From: Roseimicrobium sp. ORNL1
GTDB lineage: Bacteria > Verrucomicrobiota > Verrucomicrobiia > Verrucomicrobiales > Verrucomicrobiaceae
Assembly: GCF_011044495.1 (NCBI RefSeq)
Contig: NZ_CP049143.1
Coordinates: forward strand, 868,001-932,000
DNA: 64,000 bases
Reading direction: 5' to 3'
Positions 25,307-33,799 of the stretch are shown one piece after another (the stretch's first letter is position 1; the number at the start of each line of letters is the position of its first letter). The notes under the pieces were generated by a model. It searched no databases. It had not been told where the DNA came from and saw nothing but the letters and a program-made list of their open reading frames with translations. Made by a program: the position numbers and the translations under genes.

Positions 25307-27886
25307 CTAACTCCCTGTCTTCGTGAGCACCATCTTGTCTACGCGCATGAGCTGGTCTCCCGGAGCGATTTGCTTGGGGCGGATCCAGAGGCGGTAGTGG
25401 CCGGGAACGGGAATGCGTGCCCTGCCGAGGGAGATGTTCTTCGGTTGGGGTGAGATTTCCACCTGGCGGGGGAAGAGCTTGCTGCCGAAGCTGACCGTGT
25501 ACAGGCCTGGCTTGGTGCCGGGGTAGGCCTGGCTGATCTGCACTTCGTATTCACCCGGCTGTTCCACTTTCACAAGCCAGCTCACCTGGTCGGCGAGGCC
25601 GAACCAGTTGGTGATGGCGCCGTCCTGTACCTTGAGCGGTCCGGGGGTGAGCACTGCCTTCTCCACGGGGAGCACGGTGGCACTTCCAGTGATCGGTACT
25701 TCGTTTTCCAGAAGGGCAGTGATCTTTTTCACAGCAGCTTCTGCCTGTTGCTTGCTGCGGGGTTCCGTGGTGGCCACCTGCTGGAGGTAGTCACGAGCTT
25801 CAGGCGAGGCCACGCGCTCCAAGGCGCTCAGGATGGCGCTGAGTTCGCGACTGTCCTTCGTATTGCTGCGGGCGGTGATGAGCGCCTGTGCAATTTCTTC
25901 CTGCGGAGTCTCACCCGAAAGCGCGGCGAGGGTGCCGAGGCTGTTGATGGCATTCGTGCGGATGTAGGGATCCTTCGCATTGGGAATGAATTCCTTGAGC
26001 GCGGGGATGGGTTCCGCATTCGGCCAGTCTGCCAGGGAGATGGCCGCCGAGTTGCGAATCTGGGGATTGGTGTTCTCCAGCGCGGTTGTGACGTCCTTGA
26101 GGGAGTCCCGGCCTCCGAGCCTGCTCAGCACCCGGATGTAGGTGGCGCGCACATCGTCGTCACCGGTATTACTGCGGAAGGCCTGCAGGATGGGGCTGCT
26201 GGCGTTGTCTGCATTTGGCTCCTGGGCTGCTGCGTAGACCAGGGCGTTCTCAGCTGCTTTGAGCTCATTGGAATCCCCGCCTTTCAGGTTGGTCAGCATG
26301 TCAGGCACATGGATGGGAGCAGCGATGCGCGACAGGGCCTGCCAGATGGCGATGCGGGCCTCGCGGTCCTGCACTTTGGGGAGCTGGCGAATCAATGGTT
26401 CCGCCGCTTCTGTCACCCCACGGGCCGCAATCGCCAGGGCCAGGTTCTTGCGTGCGAGGTCAGACTTGGCTGACGACACGTGGCGGGAGATGAGCGTATT
26501 GATCGTGTCGCTGCCTTCCAGTTTCTTGAGGGCTTCACCGGCCTGGGGGCTGGTGCCGGGTTCCTCCAGGAATTTGAGAAGGAGATTCACGTCACTGACG
26601 GATCCCTGTGGCTTTTCCATGGCCACCAGGGCATCGAAGCGACTTTGCTCGCGGGCGGTGGAGATGAAGTTGAAAGCAAGGAAGCCGACCACGAGGACGG
26701 CGACGCCGATCGGGGTCCAGAGAGTGAGCCACTTCGGCAGCGGCTCCTTGTGCCGCAGATGCTCCGGAGCCATGGCCGCGGCGATGTTCACCGGGCGAAT
26801 CAACGGCCGTGGAGCTGGCCGCGCACCTACCGCACCGGAAGGAGTGCGAGCGACCGGTCGCGTGGGGCGCGGCGCGACGGGACGCAGGGGACCCGAAGCG
26901 GTGCCGCTGCCTGGTCGAACGTACCGGGGAACGGACTGGGACGAAGTATGCGACTGGCCGCCATCTTCCTCCGGCAGGGCTTCGGCAATGTATTCTTCGT
27001 CCTCCTGCACAGCCATGGCCACGGTGCCATCGTCGGTGAAGGGCTGATCCGCCGGCATGTTGGGCACCTGTCCGGCCTGGAACCATTCGAAGGCCTGGCT
27101 GGCAAGAACGGGACGCTCATTGGGATCGCGCATCATCAGCCACTCCACCCAGGCGGTGAGTGCCCGCGGCAGATCCGGCCGGATCTGGTCCAGTGGCACG
27201 CGACTGTGGTAAAGGTGGCTGGCCATCACTTCCGGAGCGGTCTCTCCCTGGAAGGGGTACTGCTGGGTGAGGGCGAAGTAATAGACGCAACCCAGCGAAT
27301 ACAGGTCCGTGCGGGCGTCCACGGGCGAGCGCTCAAACTGCTCGGGCGCCATGAAATAGATGCTGCCCAGAATCGAGCCATCCGCATCCACCTCCTGAAT
27401 GTGGGGCTGGTGCGCGATCTTCGCGAGACCGAAGTCCAGGATCTTGATCTGGAATTTGCCGCTCGGCAGCCAGATGACCATGAAGTTCTGCGGCTTGATA
27501 TCCAGGTGAATCAGGCCGGTGGCATGAGCGGCGATCATGCCTTCCAGGGATTGGGCGACGAGTTCCCGGAAGTCACCTTCATTGAGCGCGCCACGCTGGA
27601 TGATGTCCTCAAGAGTTTCCCCCTTGAGCAACTCCATCACGATGTAGGCGCCTTCCACATCCTTGCCCACGTCGAAGACGGTGACGATGTGGGGATGCTG
27701 CAGTGTGGAAATCGTGCGAGCCTCCTCAAACAATTGATCCGCCTGACGGTCCGCCTCCTCCGGGGTGTCTGCTCGCACCCGTTTCAGGGCGACTTCACGG
27801 CGAAGGTTTCTGTCGTACGCCTTGTAGACGCTGCCGAGGCCACCTTCGGCAATTTTTCCAAGGACTTCGTAGCGATTTTGGCTCAT
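25307..27886 (-). CDS. Ser/Thr protein kinase with HEAT repeats and C-terminal beta domain
   Basis: Membrane-anchored Hanks-type kinase of 859 residues. Kinase domain about 6-270: GKIAEGGLGSVYKA (glycine loop), VALKRV (lysine), IHLDIKPQNF (catalytic loop, HLD form), DFGLAKI and MAPEQFE. A proline-rich linker follows, then one membrane helix (about 392-412, VAVLVVGFLAFNF). The outer part has HEAT-like repeats (about 430-710) and a beta-rich C-terminal domain (about 740-859) like sugar-binding modules (GEYEVQISQAY, GHYRLWIRP). Architecture suggests a sensor of an external polymer; ligand and substrates are unknown. Transcribed alone. Confidence 0.88.
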   Translation of the reverse strand: MSQNRYEVLGKIAEGGLGSVYKAYDRNLRREVALKRVRADTPEEADRQADQLFEEARTISTLQHPHIVTVFDVGKDVEGAYIVMELLKGETLEDIIQRGALNEGDFRELVAQSLEGMIAAHATGLIHLDIKPQNFMVIWLPSGKFQIKILDFGLAKIAHQPHIQEVDADGSILGSIYFMAPEQFERSPVDARTDLYSLGCVYYFALTQQYPFQGETAPEVMASHLYHSRVPLDQIRPDLPRALTAWVEWLMMRDPNERPVLASQAFEWFQAGQVPNMPADQPFTDDGTVAMAVQEDEEYIAEALPEEDGGQSHTSSQSVPRYVRPGSGTASGPLRPVAPRPTRPVARTPSGAVGARPAPRPLIRPVNIAAAMAPEHLRHKEPLPKWLTLWTPIGVAVLVVGFLAFNFISTAREQSRFDALVAMEKPQGSVSDVNLLLKFLEEPGTSPQAGEALKKLEGSDTINTLISRHVSSAKSDLARKNLALAIAARGVTEAAEPLIRQLPKVQDREARIAIWQALSRIAAPIHVPDMLTNLKGGDSNELKAAENALVYAAAQEPNADNASSPILQAFRSNTGDDDVRATYIRVLSRLGGRDSLKDVTTALENTNPQIRNSAAISLADWPNAEPIPALKEFIPNAKDPYIRTNAINSLGTLAALSGETPQEEIAQALITARSNTKDSRELSAILSALERVASPEARDYLQQVATTEPRSKQQAEAAVKKITALLENEVPITGSATVLPVEKAVLTPGPLKVQDGAITNWFGLADQVSWLVKVEQPGEYEVQISQAYPGTKPGLYTVSFGSKLFPRQVEISPQPKNISLGRARIPVPGHYRLWIRPKQIAPGDQLMRVDKMVLTKTGS

Positions 27887-28118
27887 GCGATGTGATGATG
27901 GAAAAGGTCAGATGCCTGCGTGCACGCAGCCCCACGGTGAGTGCGCGGAACCTGTGGGAGCAAGTTGGCTTCGCGCGGTGAGGCGTGCATGACTCTCATG
28001 ATGTGGAGGGCGATAGCTTCAGGCAATCAAAAAAAGCAAGCAGCGGATGGAGGCGTTCACCATGTACTTACCGGAACCTTTCAATCTCTCTGGAAAAACC
28101 GTCACGATGCGTGGAATG

Positions 28119-28147
28119 AAAAAGGGCGCCCCGAGAGGCGCCCTTTT
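28119..28147. terminator. Bidirectional Rho-independent terminator
   Basis: A GC-rich stem AAGGGCGCC/GGCGCCCTT with a short CCGAGA loop, flanked by A-runs on one side and T-runs on the other. On the minus strand it ends the cyclophilin-containing operon (stop at 28183). In the 296-bp gap between the kinase start and that operon nothing else was found apart from the kinase promoter region. Confidence 0.85.
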
Positions 28148-28182
28148 ACTGGACTAAAGAGCTAGAGAGATGCGCCTGGAGA

Positions 28183-29058
28183 TTACCACACGCGGTAAAT
28201 GAACTTCTCAAGGCCGTTCATGCCGGCTTCGCTCTTGATGATGCTCTTCTTTCCTTTGCTGTTCAGGCTGACCAGCGGTCCCTTCTGCTCCGTGATTTTC
28301 AGGCTCTTGATCTCCACACGCTCCAGCGGAGTGTCATTGGAATCAGTCGCCACCCGGGAGAGTTTCTTCAGGGCATCGAGGCCGGAAAACACCTGACCGA
28401 ACACGGTGTACTGGCCGTTCAGAGCGGACATGTTGCCAAGCACGAAGTAGAACTGGGTGCCATCGCTCTGGCGCTTGGGGTTCAGCTTATCACCGCGACG
28501 GGCCATGGCCACGGCACCGGTGACGTGGGGAAGCTTGAATTCGCCCGGAATGGTGTACTCCTGGCTGAGGCCCCAGTTGTCGCGAGCCTCATTGTCCTTG
28601 CTCACGGGGTCGCCGGTCTGAACGAGATAGTCATCCACGGCGCGGTGGAAGGCCATGCCGGGGTAGATGCCCTTTTCCACGTTGCTCACAAAGTTCTGGA
28701 CCGTCTGCGGAGCGTCCTTGCCGAGAAGCTCGAACATGATCTGGTGTTCCTCACCACCGAATTCCACGACCATCACGGCCACGGTATGGACTTCATTGAG
28801 CTGCTCCTTGGTGGGCTTGGCTGCGGCGGCAGCGTCCTTCTTGGTGGCGCTTACGGGCTTGGAGGAGCTGGTGCTCTTCTTGGTGGCGCCTACCGATGTG
28901 GGACCCACCGCGTCGGAGGCTCCGGAGACGGTGCTCCTCGGGGAGCCCGTGTCGGTTTTCGGCGTGGGAGCGGACTGGGACTGGGCCTGGCTTTGGGCTT
29001 GGAGTGAGACCGCTGTAAACAGAGCGGCGAGGGTCAGGCAGCAACGGGACAACTTCAT
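28183..29058 (-). CDS. Exported cyclophilin-type peptidyl-prolyl isomerase
   Basis: Prolyl isomerase of about 291 residues. Start ATG 29058 gives a signal peptide (MKLSRCCLTLAALFTAVSLQA). A low-complexity Ser/Gln/Thr/Lys linker spans about 22-80. The cyclophilin domain (about 95-260) contains FHRAVDDYLVQTGDP, AMARRGDKLNPKRQSDGTQFYF and GQYTVFGQV, the usual active-site landmarks. Last gene of a minus-strand unit of envelope folding genes and followed by a clear terminator. Confidence 0.92.
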   Translation of the reverse strand: MKLSRCCLTLAALFTAVSLQAQSQAQSQSAPTPKTDTGSPRSTVSGASDAVGPTSVGATKKSTSSSKPVSATKKDAAAAAKPTKEQLNEVHTVAVMVVEFGGEEHQIMFELLGKDAPQTVQNFVSNVEKGIYPGMAFHRAVDDYLVQTGDPVSKDNEARDNWGLSQEYTIPGEFKLPHVTGAVAMARRGDKLNPKRQSDGTQFYFVLGNMSALNGQYTVFGQVFSGLDALKKLSRVATDSNDTPLERVEIKSLKITEQKGPLVSLNSKGKKSIIKSEAGMNGLEKFIYRVW

Positions 29059-29121
29059 GATTGATGGCGTGTTGAGTCGCAAATTCAGGCAGGCAGGCGG
29101 AGAGGCGCACCCGAGGGTGAA

Positions 29122-29499
29122 CTAGCGCAAGGTGTCTGGAATGGGAGGTGCAGGCGTGGTCGGAGGAGCGGGGACTTCGGGAGCAGGAGTCGGCGAGGGG
29201 ATGGGCTCAGGAGCGGGCTCCTGCAGAGCAGGGGCGGGCGCTGCGGCGGGAGTGGAATCCGGCGCGCCGGTAGAGCGCGACGACGACTCATTCATGAAGT
29301 CGCTCGGCATGGCGGGGCGGTAGCGTGGCTTCACCTGGCGCCTCTGCATGCCCCACTGCTCGTGGAGACGATCCATGTCGTCCACGGAGGGATTGCGAAT
29401 GACTTCACCGCTGCTCGCGGTTTCGAATCCAGTGCACGAGGAAAGCAAGCCAATGGCGGTGATGCCAAAAGCGGCGAGCAAAAGATTTTTCCAGTTCAT
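29122..29499 (-). CDS. Proline-rich lipoprotein
   Basis: A 125-residue protein of unknown function. The N-terminus is a lipoprotein signal: KNLLLAAFGITAIGLLSSC with cysteine at residue 22. The middle (about 35-70) is hydrophilic with DDMDRLHEQWGMQRRQVKPRY; the last 50 residues are almost all Pro, Ala, Thr, Ser and Glu, suggesting a flexible spacer in the periplasm. Its ATG overlaps the YgfZ stop by 4 bp, so it is translationally coupled. Confidence 0.7.
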   Translation of the reverse strand: MNWKNLLLAAFGITAIGLLSSCTGFETASSGEVIRNPSVDDMDRLHEQWGMQRRQVKPRYRPAMPSDFMNESSSRSTGAPDSTPAAAPAPALQEPAPEPIPSPTPAPEVPAPPTTPAPPIPDTLR

Positions 29500-30443
29500 G
29501 TAGGGGAAATGTCAACCTTGGCAAAGATTCTAGGCGGTTCTTCGCTGCCAAGCAATAGCGAATCCCCCGCCTCCAATCCGGCACGCACATACGCAAGGCC
29601 CACGAGGCGGTCAAGCACGGGATGGCGGGCGATGCTGGTGACATTGCCGACAGCCTTGGGCGGCTCCTGGGTACCGTCAAAAAGGGTCCAGAGCTCCGGC
29701 GCCGGGGCGTCCACGGGGACGTCGCCGAGCTGGAAGGTCACCAGGCGGCGGGGCATCTTGCCCGTGAGCTTGATACGGGAGAGGATTTCTTGGCCAATGT
29801 AGCACCCCTTGGTGAAGCTCATGGCCCGGCCCTCCAGCCCGGCCTCTTGAGGGAAGGCCTCATTACTGATCTCGTTCGGCCAGCGGGGCACCGCCTTCAG
29901 GATGCGGAGGGTTTCCCACTCTTCTGCGGACACTGCGGGGACGTCTGCCGGGAAGGTGGGAGCGGTGTCGGAGGTGGATGGCAGCCACACATCCACGCCC
30001 GGTACTCCCAAACGGGTGGCATCGAGGCGCGCGGAGCCTTCGGGAAGCTGCAACTTTTTCGCCACTTCCACAGCGGGACCAAAGAAGTGCCAGAGGCTCC
30101 AGTCTTCGGTTACGTCGCGGAATTCCACATCATCTGCTACGATGTAGCGCTCCAGCCGTGCGGCCAGGTGTTCCCGCAGCCCCTCCTCGGCGTCGAGGAA
30201 GAGGAGGTCTTGTGCGCCATTTTCTCCGGAGCCGTGGATGAAGACATCCCCCTCGATGCGGCCCTTGGCATTGGTGACGCAGGCGTAGATGGCGGCCTGG
30301 CCAGAGGCGTTCCGCACTTCGTTGGTGACCTGCCCATTGAGGTACCTCACCCGGTCCGTGCCGGAGAGGGTGAATTTGGCACGGGAAGAGAGGTCTGCGA
30401 CTCCGCCCTGGGTTTCAAGGCGCTGGTACTGTTCCGGAGTCAT
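29496..30443 (-). CDS. ygfZ: Folate-binding protein YgfZ (GcvT-like)
   Basis: Tetrahydrofolate-dependent protein supporting iron-sulfur cluster assembly or repair. The 315-residue chain resembles the T-protein of glycine cleavage. The diagnostic K-G-C-Y-x-G-Q-E motif is present as KGCYIGQE (about 215-222). Near the N-terminus are LSGTDRVRYLNGQVTN and, at about 55-65, ACVTNAKGRIEGD. It sits between a dehydrogenase (18 bp upstream) and a lipoprotein (4-bp overlap downstream). Confidence 0.92.
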   Translation of the reverse strand: MTPEQYQRLETQGGVADLSSRAKFTLSGTDRVRYLNGQVTNEVRNASGQAAIYACVTNAKGRIEGDVFIHGSGENGAQDLLFLDAEEGLREHLAARLERYIVADDVEFRDVTEDWSLWHFFGPAVEVAKKLQLPEGSARLDATRLGVPGVDVWLPSTSDTAPTFPADVPAVSAEEWETLRILKAVPRWPNEISNEAFPQEAGLEGRAMSFTKGCYIGQEILSRIKLTGKMPRRLVTFQLGDVPVDAPAPELWTLFDGTQEPPKAVGNVTSIARHPVLDRLVGLAYVRAGLEAGDSLLLGSEEPPRIFAKVDISPT

Positions 30444-30461
30444 GAGGGAAGATGCTGTCGG

Positions 30462-31484
30462 CTAGTCCCCATTCGCGCCGGTTTTCTTGGGCTCTTCCAC
30501 CTCGACGTCGCCTTCACCGTCGTCGCCCTCCGTATCGAAGGTGGAGGCTTTGAGGGTGATGCGGGTCTGTTTCTTCACGGCCACAGGCCTGGACTCCGGC
30601 CGGGTCGAACTGTCCGACGAGAGGGTCGAAGTCTGCAGATTCTCGAAGATTACCGAGTAGTCCTGCTCACCTCTGCCTGCGCGCTCCGCCTGCTCCATGG
30701 CGGCGACAGTGGCGGCGAGAGCCGGGGCGAGGATACTCTTGTCCTTCGCCAGCTCCTGGGCGTAGCGACCGTCCTTCAGCATGTTTTTCAGCGAGAAATG
30801 GGGCTCGTATGCACCGGCGATCATGGCCGGGAGCTTCATGGTGACCAGAGGCGAACAGTTGGCATTATTCTGAAACGCCTCGAGCAGTTGTGAGCCCTCG
30901 ATGCCTTGCGCCTGGGTGATGGCGAGGGCCTCGGCCAAGGCCTGGACGATGTTTGCGCTGACGAGATTGGTGGCGATCTTCAAGACCGTGGCATCGCCCA
31001 CCTTCATGCCGAAGTTCAGGATCTTCTTGGAGCTGGCTTCCAGGAAGGGTTTGGCCTTTTCCTGTTCGCGTTCGTTGCCCGAGAGGTAGTACACCAGCTC
31101 GCCCTTTTCCGCGGCTGCCTTGCTCCCCGTGAAAGGAGCATCAACGAAGCCGGCGCCAATGTCGTCTGCGAGGGCAAAAGCCTGGCGCATGGCCAGCGGG
31201 CTTGCCGTGGTGTGCGCGCAGATGACATGCGTCTTTTTTAAGGCGGGCTGCATGTCTTTCAGCACTTCCACCAGCGCCTCGCCATCTCGCACAAAAATCT
31301 GGATGTACTGCGCAACCTCCGCCACTTCGGCAGGGGAGGAGAGGAAATTCGGCTCCGCACGCGAGGTGCGGTTCCACACAAACACATCATGCCGTGCCCG
31401 GCGAAGACACTCCGCCACACGGCTCCCGATGATGCCGAGGCCAATCACGCCCACGGTCAGACTCTTGCTGCCACTGCCAGACAT
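30462..31484 (-). CDS. 3-hydroxyisobutyrate dehydrogenase-like NAD(P)-oxidoreductase
   Basis: Beta-hydroxyacid dehydrogenase family enzyme of 340 residues. The Rossmann motif is GVIGLGIIGSRVAE (about 12-25); the substrate block is DAPFTGSKAAAEKGELVYYLSG (landmark PFTGSKAAAEKG, about 120); the catalytic lysine is in GDATVLKIATNLV (about 174). About 40 acidic, low-complexity residues extend the C-terminus beyond the family end. The family reduces or oxidises small 3-hydroxy acids or semialdehydes, including succinic semialdehyde/glyoxylate; substrate is not evident. Confidence 0.88.
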   Translation of the reverse strand: MSGSGSKSLTVGVIGLGIIGSRVAECLRRARHDVFVWNRTSRAEPNFLSSPAEVAEVAQYIQIFVRDGEALVEVLKDMQPALKKTHVICAHTTASPLAMRQAFALADDIGAGFVDAPFTGSKAAAEKGELVYYLSGNEREQEKAKPFLEASSKKILNFGMKVGDATVLKIATNLVSANIVQALAEALAITQAQGIEGSQLLEAFQNNANCSPLVTMKLPAMIAGAYEPHFSLKNMLKDGRYAQELAKDKSILAPALAATVAAMEQAERAGRGEQDYSVIFENLQTSTLSSDSSTRPESRPVAVKKQTRITLKASTFDTEGDDGEGDVEVEEPKKTGANGD

Positions 31485-31535
31485 AAGGACAAACTACGCG
31501 CTCCCTCGCGACGCGCAAAGGGAGATGGGCCTCAT

Positions 31536-32612
31536 TTATTTCGCCACGCCATCCCACGGCGCTGGATCGAGGCCCTTCGCAAAATCGGGCTCCTCCTGAA
31601 TCGTGGCGGCAGCACGCAGTTCGTTGCGCAAGCGGTCGACGGCGGTGATGCGCCACTGGTTCTGCAGCATGGCCACGACTTCCTCCTTCACCTCGGCGAA
31701 CTCGGGGAGACGGGAGGCCTTTTTCTCCTGCACGAGGGCGATGTGCCAGCCGAGCCGCGTGCGGAAGACGGGACTGGGCTTTCCCACAGGTTGGCTGAAG
31801 ATGGCGGTGGCAAAATCCTCCGGAACCCTCTCCCGGGAGAACCAGCCAAGATCGCCGCCGATTTTCTTGCTGCGGTCATCCTCGGAGAATTTCGCGGCGA
31901 GCTGGGGAAAGGTGGCGGTGCCTGCGGCGAGTTGCTGCCGTATTAGGTCCATCTCCGCCGTGCGGTCGGGCTTTTCTGCGTCGTGCGCGGTCAGGAAGAT
32001 GTGAGAGGCACGAATGCGCTCCGGGAGGCGCAGGGATTCGCGGTTCTTGGCGAACCATTCCTGGGCGGCACTTTCGCCGAGTTGTCCGGCGCTGGCGGCG
32101 CGCTGGCTCTTTAGCCACGATTCGATGGCGCGTGTCTGGGCGAGGTCCGCCGTGATTTTCTCGCGAAGCTGGGGCTCGGTCAGGCCCTGCAGTTCCATGC
32201 GCTGCTTCCAGTGGTCAGGCGGCTCGAATTGCCGGATGAACTGCTGAAAGGCCGCCTCCGCATCGGGTGGCGGGATGACGGCGGCATGCGGTGCCTTCGT
32301 TGCGAAGTCGGAGATGAGCCGCTTTTCGATGAGCGCATCGATCGCTTCACGCCGCAGGTTCTCCTTCGTCGGTTCGTCCTGCGATTCCCAGGGCAGGCTG
32401 CGTCTCCACAACAGATCGCGCAGTTCGCGAGCCACCTCCTCGCGGGAAATGGTGATGTTGTTGACGGTGAGTTTTGCCTCGGGTGGCGGCGCGGCGGGCT
32501 TGCAACTTGCGAGAAGCGCCGCCCCCATGAGGAGGACCACTGCCCACGCACGAGAAGCGGACCGCGCCTCAGGCCCGGATGCGCCGTTCCCAAGCCGTGG
32601 CCCTCCGCCCAT
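31536..32612 (-). CDS. Parvulin-type peptidyl-prolyl isomerase lipoprotein
   Basis: SurA/PrsA-like folding factor of 358 residues. A hydrophobic stretch ending LLASC (cysteine about 36) predicts a lipoprotein, after an unusually long 20-residue N-tail that may mean the true start is further in. A SurA-N-like helical region (about 50-190) precedes the parvulin domain (about 195-300) with RASHIFLTAHD, GGDLGWFSRERVPEDF and RTRLGWHIALV. Located 6 bp after a protease gene in a minus-strand operon for envelope protein quality control. Confidence 0.88.
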   Translation of the reverse strand: MGGGPRLGNGASGPEARSASRAWAVVLLMGAALLASCKPAAPPPEAKLTVNNITISREEVARELRDLLWRRSLPWESQDEPTKENLRREAIDALIEKRLISDFATKAPHAAVIPPPDAEAAFQQFIRQFEPPDHWKQRMELQGLTEPQLREKITADLAQTRAIESWLKSQRAASAGQLGESAAQEWFAKNRESLRLPERIRASHIFLTAHDAEKPDRTAEMDLIRQQLAAGTATFPQLAAKFSEDDRSKKIGGDLGWFSRERVPEDFATAIFSQPVGKPSPVFRTRLGWHIALVQEKKASRLPEFAEVKEEVVAMLQNQWRITAVDRLRNELRAAATIQEEPDFAKGLDPAPWDGVAK

Positions 32613-32618
32613 GTCGCT

Positions 32619-33632
32619 TTAGCGGATGTGGAAGCGCTTGGTGACCATCTTGCCGGCCAGAAGCTTGATGCGATTCCACGCGCTCTGGTCATTGAGGGGC
32701 ACCCAGCGGCGCTCTTCCTTGCGGTAGTGCCAGTCCTTGTCGTTCTGGTAATTGAACGCAGCGCCGCGACCTTCGATGATGTTGAGGATCTCGTGGTCGT
32801 GGTAGTTGAGCTCGTCGTAGTCCGTGATGGCCTGCTGGCCCATTTCTGAGTAGAGCTCGTTCAGGTCGATGAGCAGGTCGTTCAGGTCGGCGTCCAGCTC
32901 CTTCACCTTCAGTCCCACGCGCTGGGCCTCCTTCAGCATGATCGGATAACCATGGCTGGGGTAGGCGGAGTTCAGGTGCTTGCTGATGCGTTCGCGTTCC
33001 TTCGGATCCTTGAGATGGTAGCTCAGGATTTCCTCACAGATCTTGATGGAGAGGGAACTCGCACGGTCGATCGCGCCGAAGACGAGCGGATGCACGTGCT
33101 CGTACAGGTTCTTGTAGGGATTGCTGTCCGTCGTCTGGTCGGAGGCGGATTCGCGCCAGAGGCGGAGCACACGATTCAGTTCGTCCTGGCTCACGGAGAC
33201 GGCATAGTTATTACGGTCCACCGGAGAAAGCGCGTGCGTGAGTGAGGTATCCACCGCGGTCAGGTAAGCCAGCGGTCCCATGTGGATCTCATCCGCGCCG
33301 AGGGCCATCATGGTGGCAGCGCTGGCGCACTCCAGCGGGACGAGCGCCGTGATGCGGTCTGTGTGTCGGCGCAGCAGGTTCACAATACGCAGGGCTGCCT
33401 GGCCATTGCCGCCGTTGGATTTGATGAAGAGATACAGCTTCTTCTGCGGCCCGATTTCCTTGAGCACTTCGAAGAAGGCGGCCACGTCGTTGTGACACAC
33501 GCTGCCGTTGCCGCTGCTCCAGTAGGCGATGAACGCGCCGTCGAGCTTCTTCTCGATCTTGGTGATGATCTTCTGCGTTTGCGCAAAGAGGATCGGCGGC
33601 TTGTTGATTTTGACAGCTGGCTTCTTCTGCAT
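32619..33632 (-). CDS. ClpP/SppA-fold serine protease-like protein (SDH family)
   Basis: About 337 residues from ATG 33632 (MQKKPAVKINK). The crotonase/ClpP fold appears as LFIKSNGGNGQAALRIVNLL (landmark SNGGNG, about 96) and PLECASAATMMALGADEIHMG, where the serine of ASAA lies in the catalytic place as in SppA/SDH peptidases (about 130). No signal peptide or membrane helix, so probably cytoplasmic. First gene of the six-gene operon that continues with PpiC-like, dehydrogenase, YgfZ, lipoprotein and cyclophilin. A longer frame to 33785 overlaps the intergenic promoter and was not used. Confidence 0.8.
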   Translation of the reverse strand: MQKKPAVKINKPPILFAQTQKIITKIEKKLDGAFIAYWSSGNGSVCHNDVAAFFEVLKEIGPQKKLYLFIKSNGGNGQAALRIVNLLRRHTDRITALVPLECASAATMMALGADEIHMGPLAYLTAVDTSLTHALSPVDRNNYAVSVSQDELNRVLRLWRESASDQTTDSNPYKNLYEHVHPLVFGAIDRASSLSIKICEEILSYHLKDPKERERISKHLNSAYPSHGYPIMLKEAQRVGLKVKELDADLNDLLIDLNELYSEMGQQAITDYDELNYHDHEILNIIEGRGAAFNYQNDKDWHYRKEERRWVPLNDQSAWNRIKLLAGKMVTKRFHIR

Positions 33633-33799
33633 GGGGGGCAAAGCATGGAGGAAAGCGGCCCGTTGTGCAAGAACTTCACCGTGAGAGTAGGCGCGGTCGG
33701 GCGTGATGTCCGATTTCTTACAAAGATTGTCCGCCAGTTGCCGGGCTGTTTCCCGTAGCATTTTGTAGCTTCCATCCGGTCCCAACCCTCTCGCACGTC

